Shown piece by piece: positions 1 through 6,441 of a stretch of 9,653 nucleotides of DNA. Source of the DNA: Bacillota bacterium (GTDB taxonomy: Bacteria > Bacillota > Clostridia > Acetivibrionales > DSM-1351); NCBI GenBank assembly GCA_023441625.1, contig JAEZOA010000083.1, positions 1 to 9,653 of the forward strand. The letters run 5' to 3'. Each line of letters begins with the position of its first letter. The first letter of the stretch is position 1. Under the pieces are notes generated by a model that searched no databases, was not told the DNA's origin, and saw only the letters and a program-made list of their open reading frames with translations. The position numbers were made by a program, and so were the translations under genes.

Positions 1-2
1 TA

Positions 3-89
3 TCATCTCCTATCAATAGAAGATTAGGGCTCATTGATAATTTGCCATCTGAAAGCTTAGTTGGTTATGATTTTTTACCATTTAAATAA
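3..89 (+). CDS. C-terminal end of an unknown protein (partial)
   Basis: An open frame enters from the left edge and stops at TAA 87-89, giving 28 residues that end ...GYDFLPFK. The frame has no internal stop and its residue mix (SSPINRRLGLIDNLPSESL...) looks protein-like, so this is probably the tail of a gene that begins before the window. It is followed 55 bases later by a membrane-anchored protein with its own ribosome binding site. By analogy with the downstream Rhs units it could be the end of an Rhs toxin tip or of an immunity protein, but nothing in these few residues identifies a family. Confidence 0.5.
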   Translation, partial: SSPINRRLGLIDNLPSESLVGYDFLPFK

Positions 90-144
90 CAATAAAAAAA
101 TGAATTTGTCCAATTATACCTAAAAATGATAGGAGGCTAGTTAA

Positions 145-666
145 ATGAAAAGGAGCAAGAAAATGATTTTATGTATTTTGGTCTTAATGCTTGTAATTTT
201 TATAATATTAGATTTTATACCTATCAAAATGGCTGTTAATATTGATACTGAAGATTTAACAAAGTTAAAAAAGACTGAGGATCAGAAGGTTTATATTTGC
301 GAGCACGTCCAAGTAACCGGGTCTATTTGGCAAGCTATTGGCGATGAAAAAGGAGTTAGAGAACTTCTTGATAGTGGGGTAATATACTTAGCTGAGCCTT
401 TGAAGGGAAGAGACCCGTTGATGGAACTTAATTACGCATTTCAAAAGGTTTATGAGCCTCAAGCACATAATGGATTTGTTTTTATTGGTAAAGAACTTAA
501 TGTTGAAACAGTTGGAGATATAAAAATTGATGGAGTACAAGAATTAACAGTAGATTTCAATGTTGATGATTGGAGAATAATTTCACCTATTCGTCGAGAT
601 TCTTTTAGAGATATATATGCTCCTAAAAATTATTTGACAGTTTATGACTTTATAAAATTTCCATAA
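145..666 (+). CDS. Membrane-anchored hypothetical protein, possible immunity protein
   Basis: The 173-residue protein is not recognised. Residues 1-6 are basic (MKRSKK) and residues 7-27 form one strongly hydrophobic segment (ILCILVLMLVIFIILDF). The remaining ~145 residues are soluble and mixed alpha/beta in character, so the expected topology is a single N-terminal anchor with an extracytoplasmic domain. There is no lipobox cysteine. The start is well supported: AGGAGG at 131-136 sits 8 bases before ATG 145. The gene follows the tail of another protein and precedes a displaced Rhs tip, the slot where immunity proteins of Rhs toxins usually lie. A membrane anchor with an outward domain would suit protection against a toxin acting in the cell wall or at the membrane. 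That role is inferred from position and topology only. Confidence 0.75.
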   Translation: MKRSKKMILCILVLMLVIFIILDFIPIKMAVNIDTEDLTKLKKTEDQKVYICEHVQVTGSIWQAIGDEKGVRELLDSGVIYLAEPLKGRDPLMELNYAFQKVYEPQAHNGFVFIGKELNVETVGDIKIDGVQELTVDFNVDDWRIISPIRRDSFRDIYAPKNYLTVYDFIKFP

Positions 667-758
667 CTATACATAGCAGGTACATTGTATACTATATTAA
701 AAGTATAGTTAGAAAATAATGATGTTCCGAATATTATTAGTAAAGTTAACATAGTAAC

Positions 759-806
759 AAACCAGTTGGTCAACGAGAAAACAAGAATCTTGTTGGCCTT
801 TGGTTT
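759..806 (+). terminator. Imperfect long hairpin, possible terminator before the Rhs fragment
   Basis: AAACCA (759-764) plus GGTCAAC (768-774) can pair with GTTGGCC (792-798, one G-U pair) plus TGGTTT (801-806). GTT and TT form an internal loop, and the sequence TTTTCTAATTT follows. A competing inner hairpin, AACAAG-AAT-CTTGTT, lies in the loop. The structure is reasonable for an intrinsic terminator of the 145-666 gene but is AU-rich, its U-run overlaps the stem, and it is interrupted, so the call is tentative. Confidence 0.35.
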
Positions 807-866
807 TCTAATTTACATTAGGACGAAAGTGGCGCAAGTATCTACACCTATGATAAGTCCAGCAGA

Positions 867-1562
867 ATGGAAACAGTCTCAAACGATGGAAAAACCACCA
901 CCTACACCTACGATGAAAATGGCAGAAGGAAAGCAATAAATTATGATGGGGGTGTAAGCGAGCAATACACCTACGATAAAGATAATCAATTAAAACAATT
1001 AACAAGCGAAAAACCAAATGGGGCTATCATATCAGAATATAACTACACCTATGACCTTGCAGGAAGACAGCTATCAAAAACAGATAGCTATGGCACAACA
1101 GACTATGAATATGACAATGCGGGCAGAATAACTAAGGTGACAACACCGGGCAAGACCACAGTATATTCCTATGACAAAGCAGGAAACAGGCTGTCACTTA
1201 ATGAGACCTACACCTCACCACAGCCAAGCGAATATATTGACGAAGCAACTGGAAAAGACATACAATATATATTAAAGAAAAGCATTACACCTACTCAAAT
1301 TCAAACACACTATGTATATAAGTATCCAGAGAATTTAGCTAACGATGGTAAATTAAAAACAATAAGCCATATTTATATTTCTATATTGTGTGGTAGAAAT
1401 TCATTTGCAATTGGAAAACCTGATGATACTGTATTGTGGTCGAAAGGCTCTATTCAGTACGAACAAAATTATGGACTTGATATTGATGGAGATGGTAATA
1501 TTACTAAAGAAGAAGCTACTCAAAAGGTTATAGAAAGAAGAAATACTTATAAGAAAAAATAA
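867..1562 (+). CDS. Displaced Rhs/YD-repeat tip with EF-hand-bearing C-terminus
   Basis: Residues 1-~125 are YD repeats of the Rhs family: units such as TYTYDENGRR, QYTYDKDNQL, EYNYTYDLAGRQ, DYEYDNAGRI and VYSYDKAGNRL. The repeat homology continues upstream of the ATG to about 822 (IYTYDKSSRM), where a TAG at 819-821 closes the frame. No ribosome binding site precedes ATG 867. This is therefore a 5'-truncated tip module rather than a complete gene; full Rhs proteins run to well over 1000 residues. After the repeats the protein switches to an unrelated ~110-residue C-terminus. Near its end lies a perfect EF-hand loop, DIDGDGNITKEE (1479-1514), with D at loop positions 1, 3 and 5, N at 7, I at 8 and E at 12. 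In Rhs systems the part after the repeats is the variable effector; its activity here is unknown. A lipoprotein gene follows 16 bases later and may encode its immunity partner. Confidence 0.8.
   Translation: METVSNDGKTTTYTYDENGRRKAINYDGGVSEQYTYDKDNQLKQLTSEKPNGAIISEYNYTYDLAGRQLSKTDSYGTTDYEYDNAGRITKVTTPGKTTVYSYDKAGNRLSLNETYTSPQPSEYIDEATGKDIQYILKKSITPTQIQTHYVYKYPENLANDGKLKTISHIYISILCGRNSFAIGKPDDTVLWSKGSIQYEQNYGLDIDGDGNITKEEATQKVIERRNTYKKK
1479..1514 (+). other. EF-hand calcium-binding loop inside the Rhs tip
   Basis: Twelve codons read DIDGDGNITKEE, matching the canonical EF-hand loop at every liganding position (D1, D3, D5, N7, E12) with I at position 8. It is followed by a helix-like ATQKVIERR stretch. 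A single loop so close to the end could act as a dockerin-like or structural calcium site. Calcium binding is inferred from the motif. Confidence 0.7.
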
Positions 1563-1578
1563 GATAGGGGGTAGTAAG

Positions 1579-1945
1579 ATGAAGGTGTGGCGTAGAACTA
1601 TATATTATATTTCTGTGTGTATAATGTTTATAACACCATTTTTAGGGTGTTCGGATAACAGCCAGTCTTAGCATTAATAATGTTAATTTAGATGAATGGC
1701 TAGGGGATTATGAATTTTATGAATTTGCTCCACCAGATGAAAATATGTACTATATAAATAATATTTATAAAGAAAATGGTAATTATTTTGCAAAGATATA
1801 TATAGATGGCTTCCAGACAACTAGAAGGATCAAAGCGAAAGTTCAAAGTAGGCAAGATAGCATAGATTTTGTTTTTGAAACGTTTTTACCTGATAATTAT
1901 TTCGAGGATTTAAATAAAGGTGAAGGGATAAGGTATACAGTTTAG
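1579..1945 (+). pseudogene. Small lipoprotein gene broken by a one-base frameshift
   Basis: ATG 1579, preceded by AGGGGG (1565-1570), opens a 30-codon frame that encodes a clear lipoprotein signal: MKVWRR, a hydrophobic core, then the lipobox FLGC, followed by SDNSQS and TAG at 1669-1671. Skipping one base (T1669) gives a continuous second frame, from 1670, that carries on ...SINNVNLDEWLGDYEFYEF and runs to TAG 1943-1945. The ATG at 1745 lies inside this body and has no ribosome binding site. The body (WLGDYEFYEFAPP, YINNIYKENGNYFAKIYIDGFQTTRR) resembles, from memory, a clostridial family of small extracytoplasmic proteins (possibly DUF5991). Members I recall continue ~35 residues further, so the 3' end is probably also lost. 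The position directly after an Rhs tip suggests a former immunity lipoprotein. The frameshift is seen directly; the family and role are inferred. Confidence 0.7.
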
Positions 1946-2033
1946 AGAAGGTTTCGCTCCCATTCTTCTATCATAGTGTGTAAAAGGGCTTTTATGGCTT
2001 GTCGGTTTGCAAATCCTAAAGCCTGTAATCAAT

Positions 2034-2126
2034 TCAGACAACAAAGCAGAAACCTACAATTACGACTTATCAGGAAACACAGCCTGTGTCACAGATAAAA
2101 ACGGCAACAATATCGTATACACCTAA
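2034..2126 (+). pseudogene. Short YD-repeat (Rhs) remnant
   Basis: In one frame the sequence reads SDNKAETYNYDLSGN and then TACVTDKNGNNIVYT before TAA at 2124-2126. This is one YD-repeat unit of Rhs type (YNYDLSGN is the core motif). The frame is open upstream to about 1980, but I see no further repeat motif or start codon there. It lies just before the lysozyme-like remnant in a neighbouring frame, as expected if both were once parts of one Rhs tip. The stretch 1946-2033 between the broken lipoprotein and this scrap holds nothing I can identify. Confidence 0.65.
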
Positions 2127-2521
2127 ATACCCAAAAGCATATGTTAATGGCATAATTAAATCATATGAAACTCACAAAAAGGTTAACGGAAGATTTGCAC
2201 TGGATAACGGCGGATAAACAATTGACTACGGACATGATTTGTTACCAGGTGAAGATTTCAGTGCTGGGTTAAGTGAGCAAGAAGCTTTAGATTTATTAAT
2301 TAAAGATTTAGATAAAAAATATGCTTCTATTGAGGGGTATATAAAGTCGCTAAATTCAGGATATGGCTACAATATTAATATAAACAAGTTTAGTAAAAAT
2401 ACAAAAAGTGTATTACGAAGGCTTAAAACTTAGGCGAATGGATGAATATGAAATCTATAAATTTGGAGATTTTGTGAGGGTTTATGATGTTAAAAGAGAT
2501 TATACAAAACAAAAAAATTAA
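2125..2521 (+). pseudogene. Broken GH24 (T4-type) lysozyme tip of an Rhs protein
   Basis: Three pieces of a phage-type lysozyme are visible. The first, 2125-2214, contains IIKSYETHKK and ALDNGG, carrying the catalytic Glu (codon 2167) and the Asp region seen in T4 lysozyme as E11 and D20. A TAA at 2215-2217 then interrupts the frame exactly before TIDYGH, the TIGxGH motif with the third active-site residue. The second piece runs to TAG 2431-2433 and includes the LSEQEALDLLIKDL helix. The third, in the +1 frame to TAA 2519-2521, reads YYEGLKLRRMDEYEIYKFGD, which matches the C-terminal GLxxRRxxEyelf motif of the family. The middle QFDALVSFxfN segment is missing, so there was also an internal loss. 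GH24 enzymes cut peptidoglycan between MurNAc and GlcNAc; this copy cannot. The last 35 bases overlap the following membrane-protein gene. Confidence 0.75.
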
Positions 2522-3050
2522 AGTAGTTATTGTTATCGTGATTGTGATTTTTTTATTCACAGTAGTTTATTGTGTTATGCAACCAAAGAAAGAAAATAAT
2601 AACCTTATTTCAAAAACTGCGGAATCCGAGGCAATTTCTGCTACTTATGGCGAATGGAAAATTACGGAGTATTTAGGTGAAAGTATTGAATATCACGGAG
2701 CTGAGGCGACTACAAAAGCTGAAAAAAGTGAAAATGAAAAAGTAATTAAGGAAATAAAGGAAAAGTACTTGTATAAAAAACTTTATATAGATTCAAAAAA
2801 TATAACAGCTTTTTCACCTCCGACCGAATTAGGCTATAACGTTTTGACATGGGATGACTTATTCTCGATATATAGGCAGCCATCAGATATATGGGATGGC
2901 ATATCACCACCATTTTTATGTATCTCATTAAGCCTTAAAGATTACGAGGATTCTTTTGGTTTAGTCGTAGACACTAATGGTATTGCAACACTAGTGGTTA
3001 AGGGGCAATTCTTTCGCTTGGAGAAAACTGTTACAGACGAGTTGACTTAG
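2487..3050 (+). CDS. Membrane-anchored hypothetical protein, possible immunity to the lysozyme tip
   Basis: The 187-residue protein has a basic N-terminus (MLKEIIQNKKIK), a single hydrophobic segment at residues 13-32 (VVIVIVIVIFLFTVVYCV) and a ~150-residue outward domain. That domain begins TYGEWKITEYLG and ends GQFFRLEKT. I recognise a generic clostridial hypothetical family with this YGEWKI opening but no assigned function. Tandem ATGs lie at 2484 and 2487; GAGGG at 2476-2480 is only 3 bases from the first but 6 from the second, which I prefer. The gene starts inside the end of the degraded lysozyme tip, an overlap typical of a toxin and its cognate immunity gene. A membrane-tethered extracytoplasmic domain would be the right topology for inhibiting a wall-cutting enzyme. 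The frame is intact although the lysozyme is broken. The immunity role is inferred. Confidence 0.75.
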   Translation: MLKEIIQNKKIKVVIVIVIVIFLFTVVYCVMQPKKENNNLISKTAESEAISATYGEWKITEYLGESIEYHGAEATTKAEKSENEKVIKEIKEKYLYKKLYIDSKNITAFSPPTELGYNVLTWDDLFSIYRQPSDIWDGISPPFLCISLSLKDYEDSFGLVVDTNGIATLVVKGQFFRLEKTVTDELT

Positions 3051-3183
3051 AAATAGTATACAGTCAACACGCCAGTACACCTATTCGTACACCCCCAAAA
3101 TATTTAATCACAGGGCATGAGTTAATTTCACGACCACCCACTCTACACACAACTGGTCATTCCGACCACCTATGCAAATGCCG

Positions 3184-3202
3184 CAGCCCGCATTGCGGGC
3201 TG
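3184..3202 (+). repeat. Perfect hairpin at the putative group II intron 5' boundary
   Basis: CAGCCCGC (3184-3191) and GCGGGCTG (3195-3202) are exact inverted repeats around an ATT loop. The hairpin is far more GC-rich than the region. It ends immediately before GTGTG at 3203, the 5' terminal motif of group II introns. Stem-loops, such as terminators, are the preferred targets of class IIC introns. Confidence 0.8.
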
Positions 3203-3437
3203 GTGTGATCCGAGAGGGGACACAACGCGTCCACCTCTCTTTATCCCGGTGTGTCGTGTGTCCAGCAAAGCTGGACCACGCCAGTCGGTGTAAGTCCGAC
3301 CACGGTAATCACCAGTGAGCCGTGTAGCTAAACTCGGTGCGTCGCAGTAATGCGGGGTGCCAAGCGGGATGATGAATCATTGTCATGAGTCGACAAAGAT
3401 GCAGGTTGTAACATCAAGTGAACACTGCCGTATCAAA
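3203..3437 (+). mobile_element. Group II intron 5' fragment (domain I), truncated
   Basis: The segment opens with GTGTG, the GUGYG start of group II introns, and folds into consecutive helices. GAGAGG (3212-3217) with GGAC (3218-3221) pairs with GTCC (3229-3232) and CCTCTC (3234-3239). CCAGC-AAA-GCTGG forms a hairpin (3262-3274), and GTCGG (3284-3288) pairs with CCGAC (3296-3300) around a GTGTAAGT-type loop. The phrases ACGGTAATCACCAG, GTGCGTCGCAGTAATGCGGGGTGC and GAGTCGACAAAGATGCAG look, from memory, like domain I of bacterial group II introns. The segment is notably richer in G and C than its surroundings. No reverse transcriptase/maturase ORF and no domain V-VI hairpins with the AY end follow. 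Instead the sequence passes into a hydrophobic coding frame around 3438-3447. I therefore call a 5' fragment; the exact right edge and the subclass are uncertain. Confidence 0.6.
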
Positions 3438-3647
3438 GTAGTATGTATGCTACTAGCTGGAATTGCATTCTTTGGGGTATCATTAGCAACGTATATAAGC
3501 AGCTATTATTTTAAAAATGGTCTAATTATTACTACGATAATATTTTCTGTTTATGCTATTAGTGAAGCACTGTATTATAGATATAGGAATACATATGGAT
3601 TTGCTGCTTTATCAATAATTATACTCATATGTTCTATAATTATTTAG
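3357..3647 (+). CDS. Small membrane protein, probably truncated and fused to intron sequence
   Basis: The full 96-codon frame begins inside the intron-like RNA: its first ~30 codons (MPSGMMNHCHESTKMQVV...) are read through the structured domain and look like an accidental coding stretch. From M31 (ATG 3447) the character changes to a real membrane protein: MLLAGIAFFGVSLATYISSYYF, a second segment GLIITTIIFSVYAIS, then YYRYRNTYGFAALSIIILICSII, giving about three hydrophobic segments and ending in isoleucines at TAG 3645-3647. I see no good ribosome binding site for either start. The simplest reading is that an integral membrane protein lost its 5' end when the intron fragment was joined to it. 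Whether anything is made is unknown. Confidence 0.4.
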   Translation: MPSGMMNHCHESTKMQVVTSSEHCRIKVVCMLLAGIAFFGVSLATYISSYYFKNGLIITTIIFSVYAISEALYYRYRNTYGFAALSIIILICSIII

Positions 3648-3761
3648 TTTAGGTCTAATTTTTTATTACCAAATTTTATAACGATGCTAAATCGAATAGT
3701 TTTTTATGTTAAGGTCAAAATAGTACCATAAATCAGTTTAAAAAGGTTTCATTCAAATTTG

Positions 3762-3773
3762 CGAATTAATTCG
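3762..3773. promoter_or_regulatory. 12-bp perfect palindrome upstream of the nucleotidyltransferase gene
   Basis: CGAATTAATTCG at 3762-3773 is identical to its reverse complement and lies 47 bases before ATG 3821. Position and symmetry would suit an operator for a dimeric regulator, but a short AT-centred palindrome can occur by chance. I see no convincing -35/-10 pair in 3648-3820, so regulation of the downstream gene is undetermined. Confidence 0.25.
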
Positions 3774-3820
3774 ACAAGGACTAACAAGTCATACAACAAA
3801 CATTTGAAAGGATGGATCTG

Positions 3821-6295
3821 ATGAAAGCTGTTATTATGGCGGGTGGTGAAGGGTCAAGATTAAGACCGTTGACCTGTAACCGACCAAAGCCTATGGTACC
3901 AATTGCCAACAAGCCAGTAATGGAACATATTATAGAACTATTAAAAAAATATGGTATAAAAGATATTGCTGTTACACTTGCTTATATGCCAGAAATAATA
4001 AAGGACTATTTTAGTGATGGAAGTGAATTTGGAGTAAACTTAAAGTATTTTATAGAGGATGTACCGTTAGGAACCGCAGGAAGCGTAAAAAATGCAGAGA
4101 ATTTTTTAGATGATACCTTCATCGTTATTAGTGGTGATGCATTAACAGATATAAATTTAGATAAAGCAATCGAATTTCACAAAACAAGTGGTGCAATAGC
4201 AACTCTAGTACTAAAGAAAGTAGAAAATCCTATTGAATATGGCATAGTAGTTACAGACCAGATAGGTAGAATAACTCGTTTTCTTGAAAAGCCAAGCTGG
4301 GGCGAAGTGTTCAGTGATACGGTAAATACAGGAATTTACATTTTGTCTCCTGAGGTCTTAAACAATATAAAATCTAATCAAATTTTTGATTTTAGTAAGG
4401 ATTTGTTTCCTATTCTTTTAAATCAAAACAAACCCATATATGGTTTTGTTTCTGAGGATTATTGGTGTGATATTGGTGACTTAGATGCTTATGTTACTGT
4501 GCAAAGTGATATTTTAGATAAGAAGGTAGACGTAAAAATTGATGCAAGGGAAATAAGACAGGGGGTATGGGTGGCTGATGGTGCGATTGTATCAAAGGAA
4601 GCAATAATAAAGCCACCTGTTTTAATTGGTAAAAATTCAGTAATAAGAGCTGGCAGCACTGTTGGAGATTATTGTATAATTGGAGAAGCAAGTCAAGTTG
4701 ACGAAAATAGCACTGTGAAAAAAAGTGTTTTGTCAAAGGGATGTATTTTGAAAAGTAAAACTCAATTAAGAGGCTGTGTACTTTGCAATAAGGTCCAATT
4801 CAAGGAGAAAGCTTCAGCGTTTGAAGGCTCAGTAGTTGGAGATAATTGCATAATAGGAAAAAACTCGGTTATCAAACCTGGGATTAAAATATGGCCAAAT
4901 AAAAACATTGATTCAGGTACAGAAATAAATTCAAACTTAGTATGGGGCTCAAAGTATTCTAAAAACTTATTTGGCAACAGAGGTATTTTAGGTGAAATAA
5001 ATATGGATATTACTCCTGAATTTGCTTCGAAGTTAGGAGCTACTTATGGAGCTATTTGCAAAAGAGGTTCAAAAATTGGAGTTTGCTGTGAGGATATAGA
5101 TGCTTTGAAAATGCTGAAAAATTCGATAGTATCAGGCCTAATGTCTGCTGGAATTGAAGTTTACGATATTGGCACCTCATTATTGCCTGTAACAAGATCA
5201 GCTATTAGATTTTACAATTTAGATGGTGGAATTCATATCTCTGCATTGGGAAAAGAAAAGGATATGTTGGTTATAGATGTCTTAAACAAACAGGGCAGCA
5301 ATATAAGCAGGATGGAAGAAAGAAAAATTGAAAATTATTTTATTAGAGAAGATTTTGTCCGCTGTTCAACAAATGAAATTAAGCCAATAATATCTATTCC
5401 TGAACATAGCGTGTTTTATATTCAAACCATTCTAAATAGTTTATTGGCAAAAGAGCATAATTTCAAAATTGCCTTGATAACAAAGTCAAACTATTTAAAA
5501 AATATAGTTGAGAGGATATTAAGTGAGCTAAATTGTGAATTTGTATTTATAAACTCAAGTAGTGATGGCATTCATAAGAAAAAGGAGAGCATGTTCTCTG
5601 ATATTAAAACACTTACAAATAGTGTAAAGCAGGGTAAATATGATATTGGAGTATATTTTGAAAATTCTTATGAAAAAATGATGTTAATAGACACAAAAGG
5701 AAGAGTTATAGCAGATGATTTATATATGGCCCTTATATCCTTAATACATTTGAAAACTAATAAGGGCAACACTGTTGTTGTACCACTAAATACAAGCGAT
5801 GTAATTGAGAAAATTGCAGGGCAAAATGATGGAATGGTTGTTAGAACTAAAACCTCTACTAAAGAAGTAATGAATAAAATGCTTTGTGAAGAGTATAAAG
5901 AGAATATAAATGATTTTTTTGCAATGAATTTCGATGCAATTGCAGGATTAGTTAAAATAATAGACTACATGGCTATCAATGATTTAATGCTTAGTGAAGT
6001 AGTTGATATGGTACCTGATTTTCATATTCTGAAGAAGGAAGTAAAGTGTCCTTGGTCAGCAAAAGGGAAGGTAATAAGAGCCATTATTGAAGAAAATGAC
6101 AGTTCAAAAATAGAAACAACAGAAGGAGTTAAGGTTTTCGGTGACAAAGGTTGGGTATTGATTCTACCAGATGCTGAAAAACCAATTTGTAAGGTGATTA
6201 GTGAGGGATACTCTCAAGAATTTGCTAATGAGCTGACAGATATATTTGTTGATAAGGTTAAAGCAATTAGTCAAAATAATTTGAGCGATAAATAA
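3821..6295 (+). CDS. Nucleotidyltransferase - beta-helix - phosphomannomutase-like fusion protein
   Basis: The 824-residue protein has three parts. Residues 1-~235 are a sugar-phosphate nucleotidyltransferase: AGGEGSRLRPLT at 7-18, RPKPMVP at 21-27, LGTAGSV at 83-89 and GDALTD with probable metal ligands D106/D110. Residues ~240-370 are hexapeptide repeats of a left-handed beta-helix (LIGKNSVIRAGSTVG, VVGDNCIIGKNSVIKPG). Residues ~395-824 follow the phosphomannomutase fold, beginning ITPEFASKLG. Such fusions are usually annotated mannose-1-phosphate guanylyltransferase/phosphomannomutase and would supply GDP-mannose or a related sugar nucleotide for glycans; the true substrate cannot be read from sequence. 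The mutase part is degenerate: TASHNP is replaced by HISALG (S474) and DGDR by ENSYEK (614-619). An upstream ATG at 3812 is only ~0-2 bases from AAAGGA (3807-3812), whereas ATG 3821 is 8 bases away and gives the family's MKAVIMAGG start. The gene is monocistronic, ending at a strong terminator. Confidence 0.85.
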   Translation: MKAVIMAGGEGSRLRPLTCNRPKPMVPIANKPVMEHIIELLKKYGIKDIAVTLAYMPEIIKDYFSDGSEFGVNLKYFIEDVPLGTAGSVKNAENFLDDTFIVISGDALTDINLDKAIEFHKTSGAIATLVLKKVENPIEYGIVVTDQIGRITRFLEKPSWGEVFSDTVNTGIYILSPEVLNNIKSNQIFDFSKDLFPILLNQNKPIYGFVSEDYWCDIGDLDAYVTVQSDILDKKVDVKIDAREIRQGVWVADGAIVSKEAIIKPPVLIGKNSVIRAGSTVGDYCIIGEASQVDENSTVKKSVLSKGCILKSKTQLRGCVLCNKVQFKEKASAFEGSVVGDNCIIGKNSVIKPGIKIWPNKNIDSGTEINSNLVWGSKYSKNLFGNRGILGEINMDITPEFASKLGATYGAICKRGSKIGVCCEDIDALKMLKNSIVSGLMSAGIEVYDIGTSLLPVTRSAIRFYNLDGGIHISALGKEKDMLVIDVLNKQGSNISRMEERKIENYFIREDFVRCSTNEIKPIISIPEHSVFYIQTILNSLLAKEHNFKIALITKSNYLKNIVERILSELNCEFVFINSSSDGIHKKKESMFSDIKTLTNSVKQGKYDIGVYFENSYEKMMLIDTKGRVIADDLYMALISLIHLKTNKGNTVVVPLNTSDVIEKIAGQNDGMVVRTKTSTKEVMNKMLCEEYKENINDFFAMNFDAIAGLVKIIDYMAINDLMLSEVVDMVPDFHILKKEVKCPWSAKGKVIRAIIEENDSSKIETTEGVKVFGDKGWVLILPDAEKPICKVISEGYSQEFANELTDIFVDKVKAISQNNLSDK

Positions 6296-6313
6296 CTAAA
6301 TTCTTAATAATCT

Positions 6314-6343
6314 ATATAGTGGAGGTGACTCCACTATATTTTT
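6314..6343 (+). terminator. Intrinsic terminator after the nucleotidyltransferase fusion gene
   Basis: An 11-bp perfect stem (ATATAGTGGAG, 6314-6324, with CTCCACTATAT, 6329-6339) closes a GTGA tetraloop and runs into a T-rich tail, TTTTTAT. It sits 19 bases after the stop codon and separates the fusion gene from the hydrolase gene. Confidence 0.92.
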
Positions 6344-6356
6344 ATATGACATTAAT

Positions 6357-6385
6357 TTGAAAAACTAAACTAAATTAGTTATAAT
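6357..6385 (+). promoter_or_regulatory. Sigma-A-type promoter for the SGNH hydrolase gene
   Basis: TTGAAA (6357-6362) and TATAAT (6380-6385) are separated by exactly 17 bases, matching the vegetative consensus at 11 of 12 positions. They lie between the preceding terminator and the TTG start at 6442, leaving a leader of about 50 bases. Confidence 0.85.
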
Positions 6386-6441
6386 TGAGAAAAAGGCAGG
6401 CTTATTTTCTGTCTTGTATTTTGAATTGGAGTTGATAAGAT

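Noticed and set aside
808..1017. Minus-strand frame of 69 codons over the YD repeats
   Set aside because: It mirrors the plus-strand YD-repeat coding frame, is rich in Arg, His and Cys from antisense reading, and has no ribosome binding site.
840..1240. Periodic repeats that could suggest a CRISPR or tandem DNA repeat
   Set aside because: The periodicity is the protein-level YD repeat; units vary in length and sequence and there are no constant direct repeats with spacers.
2746..2928. 60-codon minus-strand frame opposite the 2487-3050 gene
   Set aside because: There is no ribosome binding site, and it lies fully inside an intact plus-strand gene with a consistent protein character.
3051..3183. 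Open frame with Tyr/Thr-rich or Pro/His-rich readings after the 2487-3050 gene
   Set aside because: The short piece QYTYSYTPK is faintly YD-like, but it is too short, in a frame with no start, and lacks a full repeat motif.
4494..4977. Two minus-strand frames inside the nucleotidyltransferase fusion gene
   Set aside because: They lie opposite a clearly coding, well-conserved frame and have low-complexity Leu/Gln/Pro or unremarkable content. They are shadows.
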